A DNA stretch of 5,799 bases from an uncultured Eubacterium sp. (GTDB lineage Bacteria > Bacillota > Clostridia > Lachnospirales > Lachnospiraceae): the NCBI GenBank assembly GCA_905236735.1, contig CAJOOU010000162.1, forward strand, positions 1 through 5,799, in the 5' to 3' direction. The number at the start of each line of letters is the position of its first letter. Within the stretch, counting starts at the first letter, position 1. The translations under genes were made by a program, and so were the position numbers. The notes beneath the pieces are model-generated. The model saw nothing but the letters and a program-made list of their open reading frames with translations. It had not been told where the DNA came from and searched no databases. Below, piece after piece: positions 1-5,799 of this stretch.

Positions 1-76
1 AGCTGAGAAAAAAGCTGCTGAAGAAGCTGCAAATAAAGATAATGAAGGCGAAAAAGAGGAAGGAGGTAACGAATAA
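1..76 (+). CDS. rnfE: RnfE C-terminal tail (partial, 5' end outside window)
   Basis: An open frame enters from the left edge and ends at TAA (74-76), giving 24 codons of a highly charged tail rich in Ala, Lys and Glu and ending in EEGGNE. It contains no recognisable domain. The assignment to RnfE (membrane subunit of the ferredoxin:NAD+ oxidoreductase) is inference from position: clostridial operons run rnfC-D-G-E-A-B and this frame lies directly before rnfA. Its stop codon shares one base with the rnfA start (TAATG), so the two genes are probably translationally coupled. The tail is hydrophilic and presumably lies outside the membrane after the last helix. It could belong to another Rnf subunit if the gene order is unusual. 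Confidence 0.68.
   Translation, partial: AEKKAAEEAANKDNEGEKEEGGNE
61..67 (+). promoter_or_regulatory. Ribosome binding site of rnfA, inside rnfE
   Basis: AGGAGGT lies 8 bases before the rnfA ATG at 76. It sits within the last codons of the upstream gene, where the same bases encode Glu-Glu-Gly-Gly. This supports the 76 start and coupling of rnfA to rnfE translation. Confidence 0.8.
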
Positions 77-651
77 TGAAAGAATTACTTATTATAGCAA
101 TTGGCTCGGCAATAGTTAACAATGTAGTTTTGAGCCAGTTCCTCGGTATTTGTCCGTTCCTCGGCGTATCGAAAAAAACAGATACAGCCCTCGGTATGAG
201 TGGCGCGGTACTTTTTGTTATCGCTATCGCTTCATTTGTTACGGCACTTATTAATAAATTCATACTTGTGCCGCTTGGATTTACATATCTGCAGACAATA
301 GTATTTATACTCGTAATTGCCTGCCTCGTACAGTTCGTGGAAATGTTTCTTAAAAAGAGTATGCCACCGCTTTACAACTCACTCGGTGTATACCTTCCGC
401 TTATTACCACAAACTGCGCGGTTTTGGGAGTTGCACTTACTAATGTACAGAACGACTACGGCATTTTGACTTCGGTTGTAAACGGTATAGCTACATCTAT
501 CGGATTTATGATTGCCATTGTTATTATGGCAGGACTCAGAGAAAAAATGGAATACAACGATATTCCTCGTCCGTTCCAGGGTACGGCTATAGTTCTTGTT
601 ACTGCGGGCCTTATGTCTATAGCATTCTTTGGATTCTCAGGAATCATCTAA
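76..651 (+). CDS. rnfA: RnfA, membrane subunit of ferredoxin:NAD+ oxidoreductase
   Basis: RnfA is an integral membrane subunit of the Rnf complex, which couples electron flow from reduced ferredoxin to NAD+ with Na+ or H+ export. The 191-residue product is full length for the family and almost wholly hydrophobic, with about six membrane helices (roughly 4-25, 38-60, 70-91, 101-123, 131-152, 168-190). The family hallmarks are visible: the NNVVLSQFLGICPFLG segment near the N-terminus with C26, and the LITTNCAVLG segment with C114. From family knowledge, these two cysteines correspond to the ligands of the membrane-buried iron-sulfur centre shared with RnfE. The start overlaps the preceding stop by one base and has an ideal ribosome site. 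The rnfB gene follows 17 bases later in the same operon. RsxA and NqrE are relatives, but the RnfB neighbour with its ferredoxin domains settles the Rnf assignment. Confidence 0.95.
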   Translation: MKELLIIAIGSAIVNNVVLSQFLGICPFLGVSKKTDTALGMSGAVLFVIAIASFVTALINKFILVPLGFTYLQTIVFILVIACLVQFVEMFLKKSMPPLYNSLGVYLPLITTNCAVLGVALTNVQNDYGILTSVVNGIATSIGFMIAIVIMAGLREKMEYNDIPRPFQGTAIVLVTAGLMSIAFFGFSGII

Positions 652-668
652 GATAGGAGGTCTATTAT

Positions 669-1502
669 ATGAGTATAACAGGAATAGTTTTAGCGGCTGT
701 AATTGTCGGAGGTACAGGACTTTTAATAGGTCTTTTCCTCGGATTTTCAGCTCAGAAGTTTTATGTACCGGTAGACGAGAAGGAAGAGGCTGTTGCAGGT
801 GTTCTTCCGGGAAATAACTGCGGTGGCTGTGGTTATGCAGGCTGCGGCGGACTTGCAAGTGCAATAGCCAAGGGTGAAGCTCCGGTAAATGCCTGTCCGG
901 TAGGCGGTGCTGCGGTTGCAGCTCAGATATCGGAAATTATGGGCGTAGAGGCAGGATCGAGTGAAAAGCAGGTTGCTCATGTAAACTGTGCAGGAAGCTG
1001 CGATAAGGCAAAGGACAACTTTAATTATGTAGGACTTGGCGATTGTAATCTGGCACAGTTTACACCGATGGGTGGCGGAAAGGGATGTTCTTTCGGCTGT
1101 ATCGGACTCGGAAGCTGCGTTAAGGCATGTGCTTTTGATGCAATACACATTAACGAAGGACGAATTGCCGAGGTAGACAGAGAAGAATGCGTAGCTTGCG
1201 GCAAATGCGTATCGGCCTGCCCCAAGCACCTTATAGATCTTGTACCGTATTCAAAGAAATTCTATGTAACATGCAGTTCCAAAGACAAGGGAGCTGTGGT
1301 TATGAAAGCCTGTGAAGTCGGCTGCATCGGATGTAAGAAATGCGAGAAGGCATGTAAGTTTGATGCCATACATGTGGAGGACAATGTTGCGAAGATTGAC
1401 TACGATAAATGTAAGAACTGCGGTCTTTGTGCAAAAGAATGTCCGAAGAGTATCATCTTTAAATTAGAGCCTTTAAAAATGCCTGAGAAAAAAGAAGCAT
1501 AA
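669..1502 (+). CDS. rnfB: RnfB, iron-sulfur subunit of ferredoxin:NAD+ oxidoreductase
   Basis: RnfB is thought to be the entry point for electrons from reduced ferredoxin into the Rnf complex. The 277-residue product has one N-terminal membrane anchor (about 4-26) and then a cysteine-rich cytoplasmic part. The Fe-S domain near the N-terminus shows C51, C54, C59 and C76 in the GNNCGGCGYAGC motif. A middle segment has C107, C111 and C126. Two ferredoxin-like domains follow, with C140/C144/C150/C154 plus C174/C177/C180/C184, and C215/C219/C222/C225/C229 plus C248/C251/C254/C258. There are 25 cysteines, enough for about six [4Fe-4S] clusters. The usual CP after the fourth cysteine is CA at 154 and CK at 229. 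An AGGAGG at 655-660, 8 bases before ATG, fixes the start. It is the last gene of the operon: a strong terminator follows directly. The length fits the long clostridial form rather than the shorter proteobacterial RsxB. Confidence 0.95.
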   Translation: MSITGIVLAAVIVGGTGLLIGLFLGFSAQKFYVPVDEKEEAVAGVLPGNNCGGCGYAGCGGLASAIAKGEAPVNACPVGGAAVAAQISEIMGVEAGSSEKQVAHVNCAGSCDKAKDNFNYVGLGDCNLAQFTPMGGGKGCSFGCIGLGSCVKACAFDAIHINEGRIAEVDREECVACGKCVSACPKHLIDLVPYSKKFYVTCSSKDKGAVVMKACEVGCIGCKKCEKACKFDAIHVEDNVAKIDYDKCKNCGLCAKECPKSIIFKLEPLKMPEKKEA

Positions 1503-1503
1503 T

Positions 1504-1538
1504 ATAATCCCCGGGACAAAACTCCCGGGGATTATTTT
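1504..1538 (+). terminator. Rho-independent terminator of the rnf operon
   Basis: A perfect 13-bp stem (1504-1516 paired with 1523-1535), with a CCCCGGG core and a 6-base CAAAAC loop, ends in TTATTTT. It begins two bases after the rnfB stop. On the opposite strand the flank is also A/T rich (ATTATATTAT), and the convergent mop gene ends only 18 bases away, so the hairpin may serve both genes, more weakly for mop. Confidence 0.93.
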
Positions 1539-1555
1539 AACGGTTATAACGGTAT

Positions 1556-1768
1556 TTAGTCATCAATGCCTACCATAACCGAGGTGGCCTTGATAACGGC
1601 ATAGGCTTCCTTGCCTACTGCAAGATCAAGCTCTTTGATCGAGTTCATTGAGATTGTGGAAGAAACGATATTGCCGCCGCCGATATCGATTTTAACAATA
1701 CCGTTTACCGCTCCTTCCTGTATTTCCGTAATCTTTCCCTTGAACTGGTTTCTTGCACTGAGTTTCAT
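1556..1768 (-). CDS. mop: Mop-type molybdate/tungstate-binding protein (molbindin, single TOBE domain)
   Basis: This is a 70-residue cytoplasmic protein made of a single TOBE/Mop domain. It closely resembles clostridial MopII (molbindin) in length and motifs: SARNQFKGKI at the N-terminus, a GGGNIVSSTIS strand in the middle (about 30-40), and VIKATSVMV near the C-terminus (58-66). Family members assemble as hexamers that hold oxyanions such as molybdate or tungstate at subunit interfaces and act as a store or buffer for molybdenum cofactor supply. The start at 1768 is chosen because AAGGAGA (1776-1782) lies 7 bases upstream. A longer reading from 1813 would begin within the predicted promoter. 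No mod transporter or cofactor-biosynthesis gene is visible nearby, so it stands as a lone gene with its own promoter, convergent with rnfB. Oxyanion binding is inferred from family membership. Confidence 0.9.
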   Translation of the reverse strand: MKLSARNQFKGKITEIQEGAVNGIVKIDIGGGNIVSSTISMNSIKELDLAVGKEAYAVIKATSVMVGIDD

Positions 1769-1785
1769 TTTGGTATCTCCTTTCG

Positions 1786-1803
1786 ATAAGAAATTTTTCT
1801 TAT
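1786..1803. repeat. Inverted repeat at the mop transcription start (possible operator)
   Basis: The two 8-base arms are perfect: ATAAGAAA (1786-1793) and TTTCTTAT (1796-1803), separated by two bases. The repeat lies immediately downstream of the predicted mop -10 box and upstream of its ribosome site, so it would cover the expected transcription start. That is a classic repressor position, but the sequence is A/T rich and no regulator can be named. Confidence 0.45.
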
Positions 1804-1832
1804 ATTTTATCACAAATAAGGCACCATGAACA
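1804..1832 (-). promoter_or_regulatory. Predicted promoter of mop
   Basis: Reading the minus strand, TGTTCA (1827-1832, weak -35) is followed after 17 bases by TAAAAT (1804-1809, five of six matches to the -10 consensus), with a TG-n extended -10 element at 1810-1812. Transcription would begin near 1797 and give a leader of about 28 bases, ending in the AAGGAGA ribosome site. Confidence 0.5.
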
Positions 1833-1876
1833 TTACAATTTTAAGTGCTGATTATCAGTATATGAATAAGATGTTC

Positions 1877-1905
1877 TTGAATTAATACGAATTTTATGTG
1901 AAAAT
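1877..1905 (+). promoter_or_regulatory. Possible weak promoter of the EAL/sensor gene pair
   Basis: TTGAAT (1877-1882) and GAAAAT (1900-1905) are spaced by 17 bases, with a TG one base before the -10. Each hexamer matches the vegetative consensus at only four of six positions. It lies 29 bases before the ATG at 1935. The preceding rnf operon is terminated and mop is divergent, so a promoter must lie in 1769-1934, but this exact placement is uncertain. Confidence 0.28.
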
Positions 1906-1934
1906 AACCATATAAATTTCTCGGGGGAGAAAAA

Positions 1935-3851
1935 ATGGTTTATGTTATAGACTTTGATATAGCGGCTGTTTTAATATCAATTTTTGTCATTTTCTATACA
2001 TTTAATAAAAAAGGTCTGAAAGCGGTTTCTAACCGTCTTTTTCTTGCGCTTATCATTATAAATCTGATAACGGCAACTGCGGATATCGCAAGCTCTGTGA
2101 GAAATTCTTATCCGGACCCAAATGCGCTGTGGAGGCAGGATGTATGGAATTACATCTATCTTGCTGCGCATAACAGCGTGCCTCCGCTTTTGCTTTGTTA
2201 TATACTTTCTCTTTTGCGTTTTCCTTTTTCAAGAAAGAAATGGGTGGGAGTAGTGATATACCTGCCTCTTATGGCAGATATTGCGCTTCTTTTTATGAAC
2301 AGGACGCAGAGATTTGTTTTTTATTATGATGAAAGAGGCACATATCTGCATGGCAGTCTGTTTTTTATATTCTATCTGATAGCCTTTATGTATATGGCGA
2401 CGGTGCTTTATGTTATTTATAAGGGACGAAAACGCATTCCGCCTTCGAAACTTATGCCGCTTGTCGTTTATATAGTACTTTCCGTTATTTCTCTTGTTAT
2501 TCAGATGTTTTTCCCGAAGGTTTTGCTTGAGATTTTTGCACAGACTTTAGGGCTTATGGGGGTGCTTTTCTCCATCGAAAACCAGGATGATATTACAGAC
2601 AAAGTTACAAATGTTTATAACAGATACGCTTTCTATGAAACTGCGCCCGGAATTTTGGGAGGAAAGGATTATTCATATATTTCCGTAAATCTGCCGGAAC
2701 TCACCTATTATCACACCACAATAGGCATAGAAAACACAAATGCCGCCCTTAAAGATGTGGCTTCCTTTTTAAACCGCAGTTTTAAGGAAATGCTGTGCTT
2801 TGATACGGGAAGAGGACATTTTGTGCTACTCGGAAAAGAAAAGGATCTGGTAGGTGATAGCAAAAAAATCATAACGGATGCTTTTAAAAGAGTATGGGGA
2901 AAGGGCGATATAAAGATAAAGTTTCCGGGACGCATCTGTATGGGAAGTGTTTCAAACAGCCCGGTTACAACGGAAGAACTTCTTTTGATATCGGACAGCG
3001 GATTTGAAGGAAATGAGACTGCATTTTTGGATGCGGAAGATATTATAAACAAACATAAAAGACATATACTTATAGAGAGCCTTATTTCAGATGCTTTGGA
3101 AAATGACGGCTTTGAGGTGTATTATCAGCCTATTTATGACAGAAAGAGCGGACTGTTTCATTCGGCTGAAGCGCTTGTCAGATTTAAAAATACGGAGCAC
3201 GGATATATTTCGCCCGAAGAATTCATACCCATAGCCGAAGAAAACGGCAGTATAGGAGAGATAGGAGAGAGGGTATTTGAAAATGTATGCCGTTTCTTTA
3301 ATGAAGCAAGGCTTGATGAGAAGGGGATAGAATATATAGAAGTCAATCTCTCGACCATGCAGTGTATGGATCAGGCCCTTGCGGAGAAATTCGGCAAAAT
3401 TTTGGACAGATATTCTATATCTCCGGAAAAAATAAACCTTGAGATCACGGAGTCTGCCGCCACCGGCAATTATATGACGCTGAAGGATAATGTAAGCAAA
3501 CTTAAAAGCATGGGATTTACCTTTTCTCTGGATGATTACGGGACGGGGTACTCGAACTATTCTTATATGTTTGAGCTGCCGTTTAAGATCATAAAGCTTG
3601 ATAAGAGTATCCTTTGGAAAGCCTATCATCCTAAAAGCGGAGCGGGCGAGGAGAATCTGATCATTCTGCTTGAAAGCACCGTGCTTATGATGAAAAAGAT
3701 GGGCTATGTGGTGCTTTGCGAAGGCGTGGAAACGGTAGAGCAGAAGATGGTGCTTGAAAGGCTTGGATGCGACTGTTTTCAGGGGTATTATTTTTCAAAG
3801 CCTGTTGCAGAGGAAGTATTTCTGGACTTTATTAAGGTGGTGAATCTATGA
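1935..3851 (+). CDS. Membrane-bound cyclic-di-GMP phosphodiesterase (7-TM, degenerate GGDEF, EAL)
   Basis: The 638-residue protein probably degrades cyclic-di-GMP to pGpG at the membrane. About seven hydrophobic helices fill residues 3-213. Residues 219-375 form a degenerate GGDEF domain: the entry motif VTNVYNRYAF (224-233) is kept, but the signature is GRGHF (292-296) and the metal-binding Asp segment reads VNLPEL, so cyclase activity is very unlikely. The EAL domain (about 376-638) keeps its expected catalytic set: YYQPIYD, EAL at 412-414, N471 in NLS, E503 and E506 in EITES, D533/D534 in DDYGTGYSN, K554, E596 and E599 in EGVE, and Q616 in FQGYYFSKP. GGGGGAG (1923-1929) stands 5 bases before the ATG. 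The stop overlaps the next gene's start by four bases (ATGA), so the two are coupled. The ligand sensed by the helices is unknown. Activity is inferred from intact residues. Confidence 0.92.
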   Translation: MVYVIDFDIAAVLISIFVIFYTFNKKGLKAVSNRLFLALIIINLITATADIASSVRNSYPDPNALWRQDVWNYIYLAAHNSVPPLLLCYILSLLRFPFSRKKWVGVVIYLPLMADIALLFMNRTQRFVFYYDERGTYLHGSLFFIFYLIAFMYMATVLYVIYKGRKRIPPSKLMPLVVYIVLSVISLVIQMFFPKVLLEIFAQTLGLMGVLFSIENQDDITDKVTNVYNRYAFYETAPGILGGKDYSYISVNLPELTYYHTTIGIENTNAALKDVASFLNRSFKEMLCFDTGRGHFVLLGKEKDLVGDSKKIITDAFKRVWGKGDIKIKFPGRICMGSVSNSPVTTEELLLISDSGFEGNETAFLDAEDIINKHKRHILIESLISDALENDGFEVYYQPIYDRKSGLFHSAEALVRFKNTEHGYISPEEFIPIAEENGSIGEIGERVFENVCRFFNEARLDEKGIEYIEVNLSTMQCMDQALAEKFGKILDRYSISPEKINLEITESAATGNYMTLKDNVSKLKSMGFTFSLDDYGTGYSNYSYMFELPFKIIKLDKSILWKAYHPKSGAGEENLIILLESTVLMMKKMGYVVLCEGVETVEQKMVLERLGCDCFQGYYFSKPVAEEVFLDFIKVVNL

Positions 3852-4933
3852 TTGTTTCGGCTTATTATTTTATTATGACAATACTTTCGCTTTTGTGCTC
3901 CGCGATATATATGATAAAGTGGAATAAGCATTTTGATGTATATTATTCTGCCATTTTTATGCTGATCCCTTTTTTAAATGCGGGATATTTTCTGGTGTCC
4001 GTTTCAAAGGATGTAGGTGAGGCTCTTACGGCTACCAAGATCACCTATCTCGGCGGATGTTATCTGCTTTTGCTTATTTTGATGAGTATATTTTCACTTT
4101 GTAAAATAACAATATCAAGATGGTTTACTTTCATTTTGACATCTGTCAGTACGATCATATATATATGCGTGCTTACGGCAGGGCATACAAGGCTTTTTTA
4201 CGATAAGGTAGGTATTGTCACTTGTGGCGGCTTTACCACGGTAAAAAAAACCTACGGCCCTGTGCATAAGTTCTTTTACGCTCTTATAATACTGTATTTT
4301 CTTATAAGCCTTGTTGTTATTGCTTATAGCTACAGATGTAAAAAAGAGGCATCAAGAAAGATAATAACTCTTCTTGCGATAACCGAAGCTGTATCCGTAT
4401 TTGCTTTTTTCTTCGGCAGACATTTTACTCAAAGGATAGAATGGATTCCGGCCGCATATTTGTTTGATGCTGTTATGTATCTTTTTATTATAGACAGACT
4501 GCCTCTTTACGATATTGTAAGTTCTGTCAGTGAATCTTTGGTGGAACACGGAGAGAGCGGATTTATTTCGTTTGATCTTAAGCTTAACTATCTGGGGGCA
4601 AACGCAACGGTCAAATCCTTTATGCCGGAGATTAAAAACGCGAGGGTTGATAAAGTGCCGTCTGATGACGAGTATTACAATTCGGCAAAACTCTGGATAG
4701 AAGACTTCAAAAAAGACGGCATATCAAGAGAGCTTTTTTATGAAAGAGACGGCAGGGTTTACAAGGTGCGTACGGCCTATCTCTATGACGGAAACCGAAA
4801 GAGGGGATATCAGATAACCGTAACCGATGATACCAATCATCAGCAGTATCTTAAAACCATATCGGACTATAACCAAAACTTAAGAAGTGAGATTGCGGCT
4901 AAGGATGCTGCAATTGCTTCTTTAAAGTGTTAA
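3848..4933 (+). CDS. 7-TM plus PAS-like sensor protein without an output domain
   Basis: The 361-residue protein has about seven membrane helices (roughly 4-24, 31-52, 66-86, 93-110, 141-160, 171-190, 199-216), the layout of the 7-TM region found at the N-terminus of some histidine kinases and cyclic-di-GMP proteins. A PAS-like cytoplasmic segment follows (about 237-330; FISFDLKLNYLGANA at its start, YQITVTDDT at its end). A short amphipathic coiled coil (332-358) then ends in AIASLKC. In related architectures such a helix leads into a kinase, GGDEF or HD-GYP domain; here the stop comes first. The + strand downstream is wholly antisense to the next gene and shows no remnant of an output domain. 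The start overlaps the EAL gene (ATGA), and a GGTGG-like site at 3836-3840 lies just upstream. It may be a partner subunit of the EAL protein or a truncated gene. Function is not established. Confidence 0.85.
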   Translation: MIVSAYYFIMTILSLLCSAIYMIKWNKHFDVYYSAIFMLIPFLNAGYFLVSVSKDVGEALTATKITYLGGCYLLLLILMSIFSLCKITISRWFTFILTSVSTIIYICVLTAGHTRLFYDKVGIVTCGGFTTVKKTYGPVHKFFYALIILYFLISLVVIAYSYRCKKEASRKIITLLAITEAVSVFAFFFGRHFTQRIEWIPAAYLFDAVMYLFIIDRLPLYDIVSSVSESLVEHGESGFISFDLKLNYLGANATVKSFMPEIKNARVDKVPSDDEYYNSAKLWIEDFKKDGISRELFYERDGRVYKVRTAYLYDGNRKRGYQITVTDDTNHQQYLKTISDYNQNLRSEIAAKDAAIASLKC

Positions 4934-5799
4934 GCGTGTGTTTTTTGTCGGCAGTCCAAAGCGGGGCGATAAGTTCTCTTTTATTACCGTCTCCGGTCAG
5001 GCGGTGCACCGTCATATCGGGCGGAAAAAGGGGAAGGATCTCTTTTAAAAGCCGGGCGTATTCATCTAAGGTCATCGTTTTAAAAAGTCCCTTTTCGTAG
5101 TCTTTAGATATGGGAGCGCTTTTTAGAATATGTAAAAGAGAAAGCTTTACTCCGTTTGATGCGGAAGAGGCTACATATTCGGCGCTTTTTTTCATCATAG
5201 CCTCCGTTTCGCCGGGGAGACCTAAGATTAGATGGGTTATGATCTGCGATATCCCGATTTTTGACAAAGCTGCCGTAGCCTTGTCGTATTCCTTTAGATC
5301 GTATCTGCGGTTTATATATTCTGCTGTTTTGGGAGATACTGTCTGCAGGCCGAGCTCAACCCATACGGGTTTTATAGAGTTTATCTCTTTTATGACGGAG
5401 AGTACTTCGCCGGAAAGACAGTCGGGGCGGGTGGCTATGGATATAACATCTGTGTCTTTATTATTGGCAGCCTCTCTGTAAAGAGCTCTTAATCTTTCGG
5501 GTGTATCGTAGGTGGATGTAAAGGCCTGAAAATATGCAATATAACCCGTCTTTTTCGTCTTTGGAAGCTTTGGGGCGATAAGCTCTTTTTGTTTTATAAG
5601 CTGAGATGTTATGGATAAATCTGCAGATCCCGCAAAATCTCCGCTGCCCTTTCTGCTGCAAAATATACATCCCTTATCGGAAAGGGTTCCGTCCCTGTTG
5701 GGACAGCTGAAGCCTCCGTCAAGGGAAAGGCGGTAGAGCTTTTTGCCGAAATTATCGGCGGCATAGTCATTTAATGAGTAGTAAAAAGCCGAAAAATCG
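4899..5799 (-). CDS. Radical SAM protein of the YhcC/TIGR01212 family (partial, start just outside window)
   Basis: The minus strand is open from the window edge to TAG at 4899-4901, giving 299 codons; family members are about 300-320 residues, so only a few N-terminal residues are missing. Numbering from the edge, the family signature SLDGGFSCPNRDGTLS (25-40) is followed by KGCIFCS, so C32, C44 and C47 form a CX11CX2C variant that should bind the SAM-cleaving [4Fe-4S] cluster. Other matches are GYIAYFQAFTSTY (85-97), IATRPDCL (121-128), WVELGLQT (146-153), HLILGLPGE, and a C-terminal segment ending in LIAPLW and a charged helix, all as in E. coli YhcC. The substrate is not known to me for this family. 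The frame is intact through the TTG at 5267, which is an internal Leu codon rather than a start. Its 3' end overlaps the convergent sensor gene by 35 bp. Confidence 0.93.
   Translation of the reverse strand, partial: DFSAFYYSLNDYAADNFGKKLYRLSLDGGFSCPNRDGTLSDKGCIFCSRKGSGDFAGSADLSITSQLIKQKELIAPKLPKTKKTGYIAYFQAFTSTYDTPERLRALYREAANNKDTDVISIATRPDCLSGEVLSVIKEINSIKPVWVELGLQTVSPKTAEYINRRYDLKEYDKATAALSKIGISQIITHLILGLPGETEAMMKKSAEYVASSASNGVKLSLLHILKSAPISKDYEKGLFKTMTLDEYARLLKEILPLFPPDMTVHRLTGDGNKRELIAPLWTADKKHTLNTLKKQLQHP

Noticed and set aside
747..1229. Long minus-strand open frame of 160 codons opposite rnfB
   Set aside because: It is antisense to a clearly conserved gene, has no recognisable motif and no ribosome site of note; its cysteines and serines mirror rnfB codons. 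The same reasoning removes the minus frames at 456-647, 637-864 and 1025-1225.
1556..1813. Longer mop reading frame from the ATG at 1813
   Set aside because: The extra 15 residues do not match the Mop family, and the upstream start lies in the predicted -10 region; the start at 1768 has a proper ribosome site.
1611..1829. Plus-strand open frame opposite mop
   Set aside because: It is a shadow of the mop gene with no domain or ribosome site.
1848..1858. 11-base palindrome CTGATTATCAG between mop and the EAL gene
   Set aside because: It is short and A/T rich, and it sits about 16 bases upstream of the weak mop -35 box; it could be a binding site, but chance is just as likely.
3087..3629. Minus-strand open frame of 180 codons opposite the EAL domain
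   Set aside because: The plus strand encodes an EAL domain with its expected catalytic motifs intact; the antisense product has no recognisable features. The frames at 2711-3052 and 3158-3358 fall for the same reason.
4905..4947. Candidate terminator after the sensor gene (GCAATTGC palindrome and the TTTTTT run)
   Set aside because: The small palindromes do not form a stable stem next to the T-run, so I do not call a terminator.
4899..5267. A 122-residue protein starting at TTG 5267
   Set aside because: The frame is open without interruption to the window edge and upstream residues carry the radical SAM signature, so this is the C-terminal half of the larger gene and the TTG is an internal Leu codon.
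5110..5481. Plus-strand open frame of 123 codons
   Set aside because: It lies antisense to conserved radical SAM segments and shows no similarity to a missing output domain of the sensor gene.

Overview
The window looks like chromosome of an anaerobic, low-to-moderate GC member of the Clostridia, most likely a Lachnospiraceae-type genome. The grounds are the clostridial Rnf gene order (E-A-B at the end of the operon), strong AGGAGG ribosome sites, a MopII-like molbindin and a membrane-bound cyclic-di-GMP protein of the kind common in that family. The family placement is inference; no marker gene fixes it.

Layout: (1) Bases 1-1538, + strand: the end of an Rnf operon. It holds the charged C-terminal tail of RnfE, complete RnfA, complete RnfB and a strong 13-bp-stem terminator. 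Rnf is the ion-pumping ferredoxin:NAD+ oxidoreductase of the membrane. (2) Bases 1556-1768, - strand: a 70-residue molybdate/tungstate-binding Mop protein, convergent with rnfB, with its own apparent promoter and an inverted repeat at the predicted transcription start. (3) Bases 1935-4933, + strand: a two-gene unit joined by an ATGA overlap. The first gene encodes a 7-TM protein with a dead GGDEF domain and an intact EAL phosphodiesterase domain. The second encodes a 7-TM plus PAS-like sensor that stops in its linker helix with no output domain. (4) Bases 4899-5799, - strand: a nearly complete YhcC/TIGR01212-type radical SAM protein that meets the sensor gene tail to tail and overlaps its 3' end by 35 bp.

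How the parts relate: the Rnf genes form one energy-conservation unit, and Mop is a separate monocistronic accessory. The EAL gene and the output-less sensor probably act together in cyclic-di-GMP turnover, and this pair is the most unusual thing here. I do not see a clearly new defence, mobile or RNA-based system. There are no tRNA, rRNA, CRISPR or insertion-sequence signals, and no stretch above 300 bases lacks a gene.
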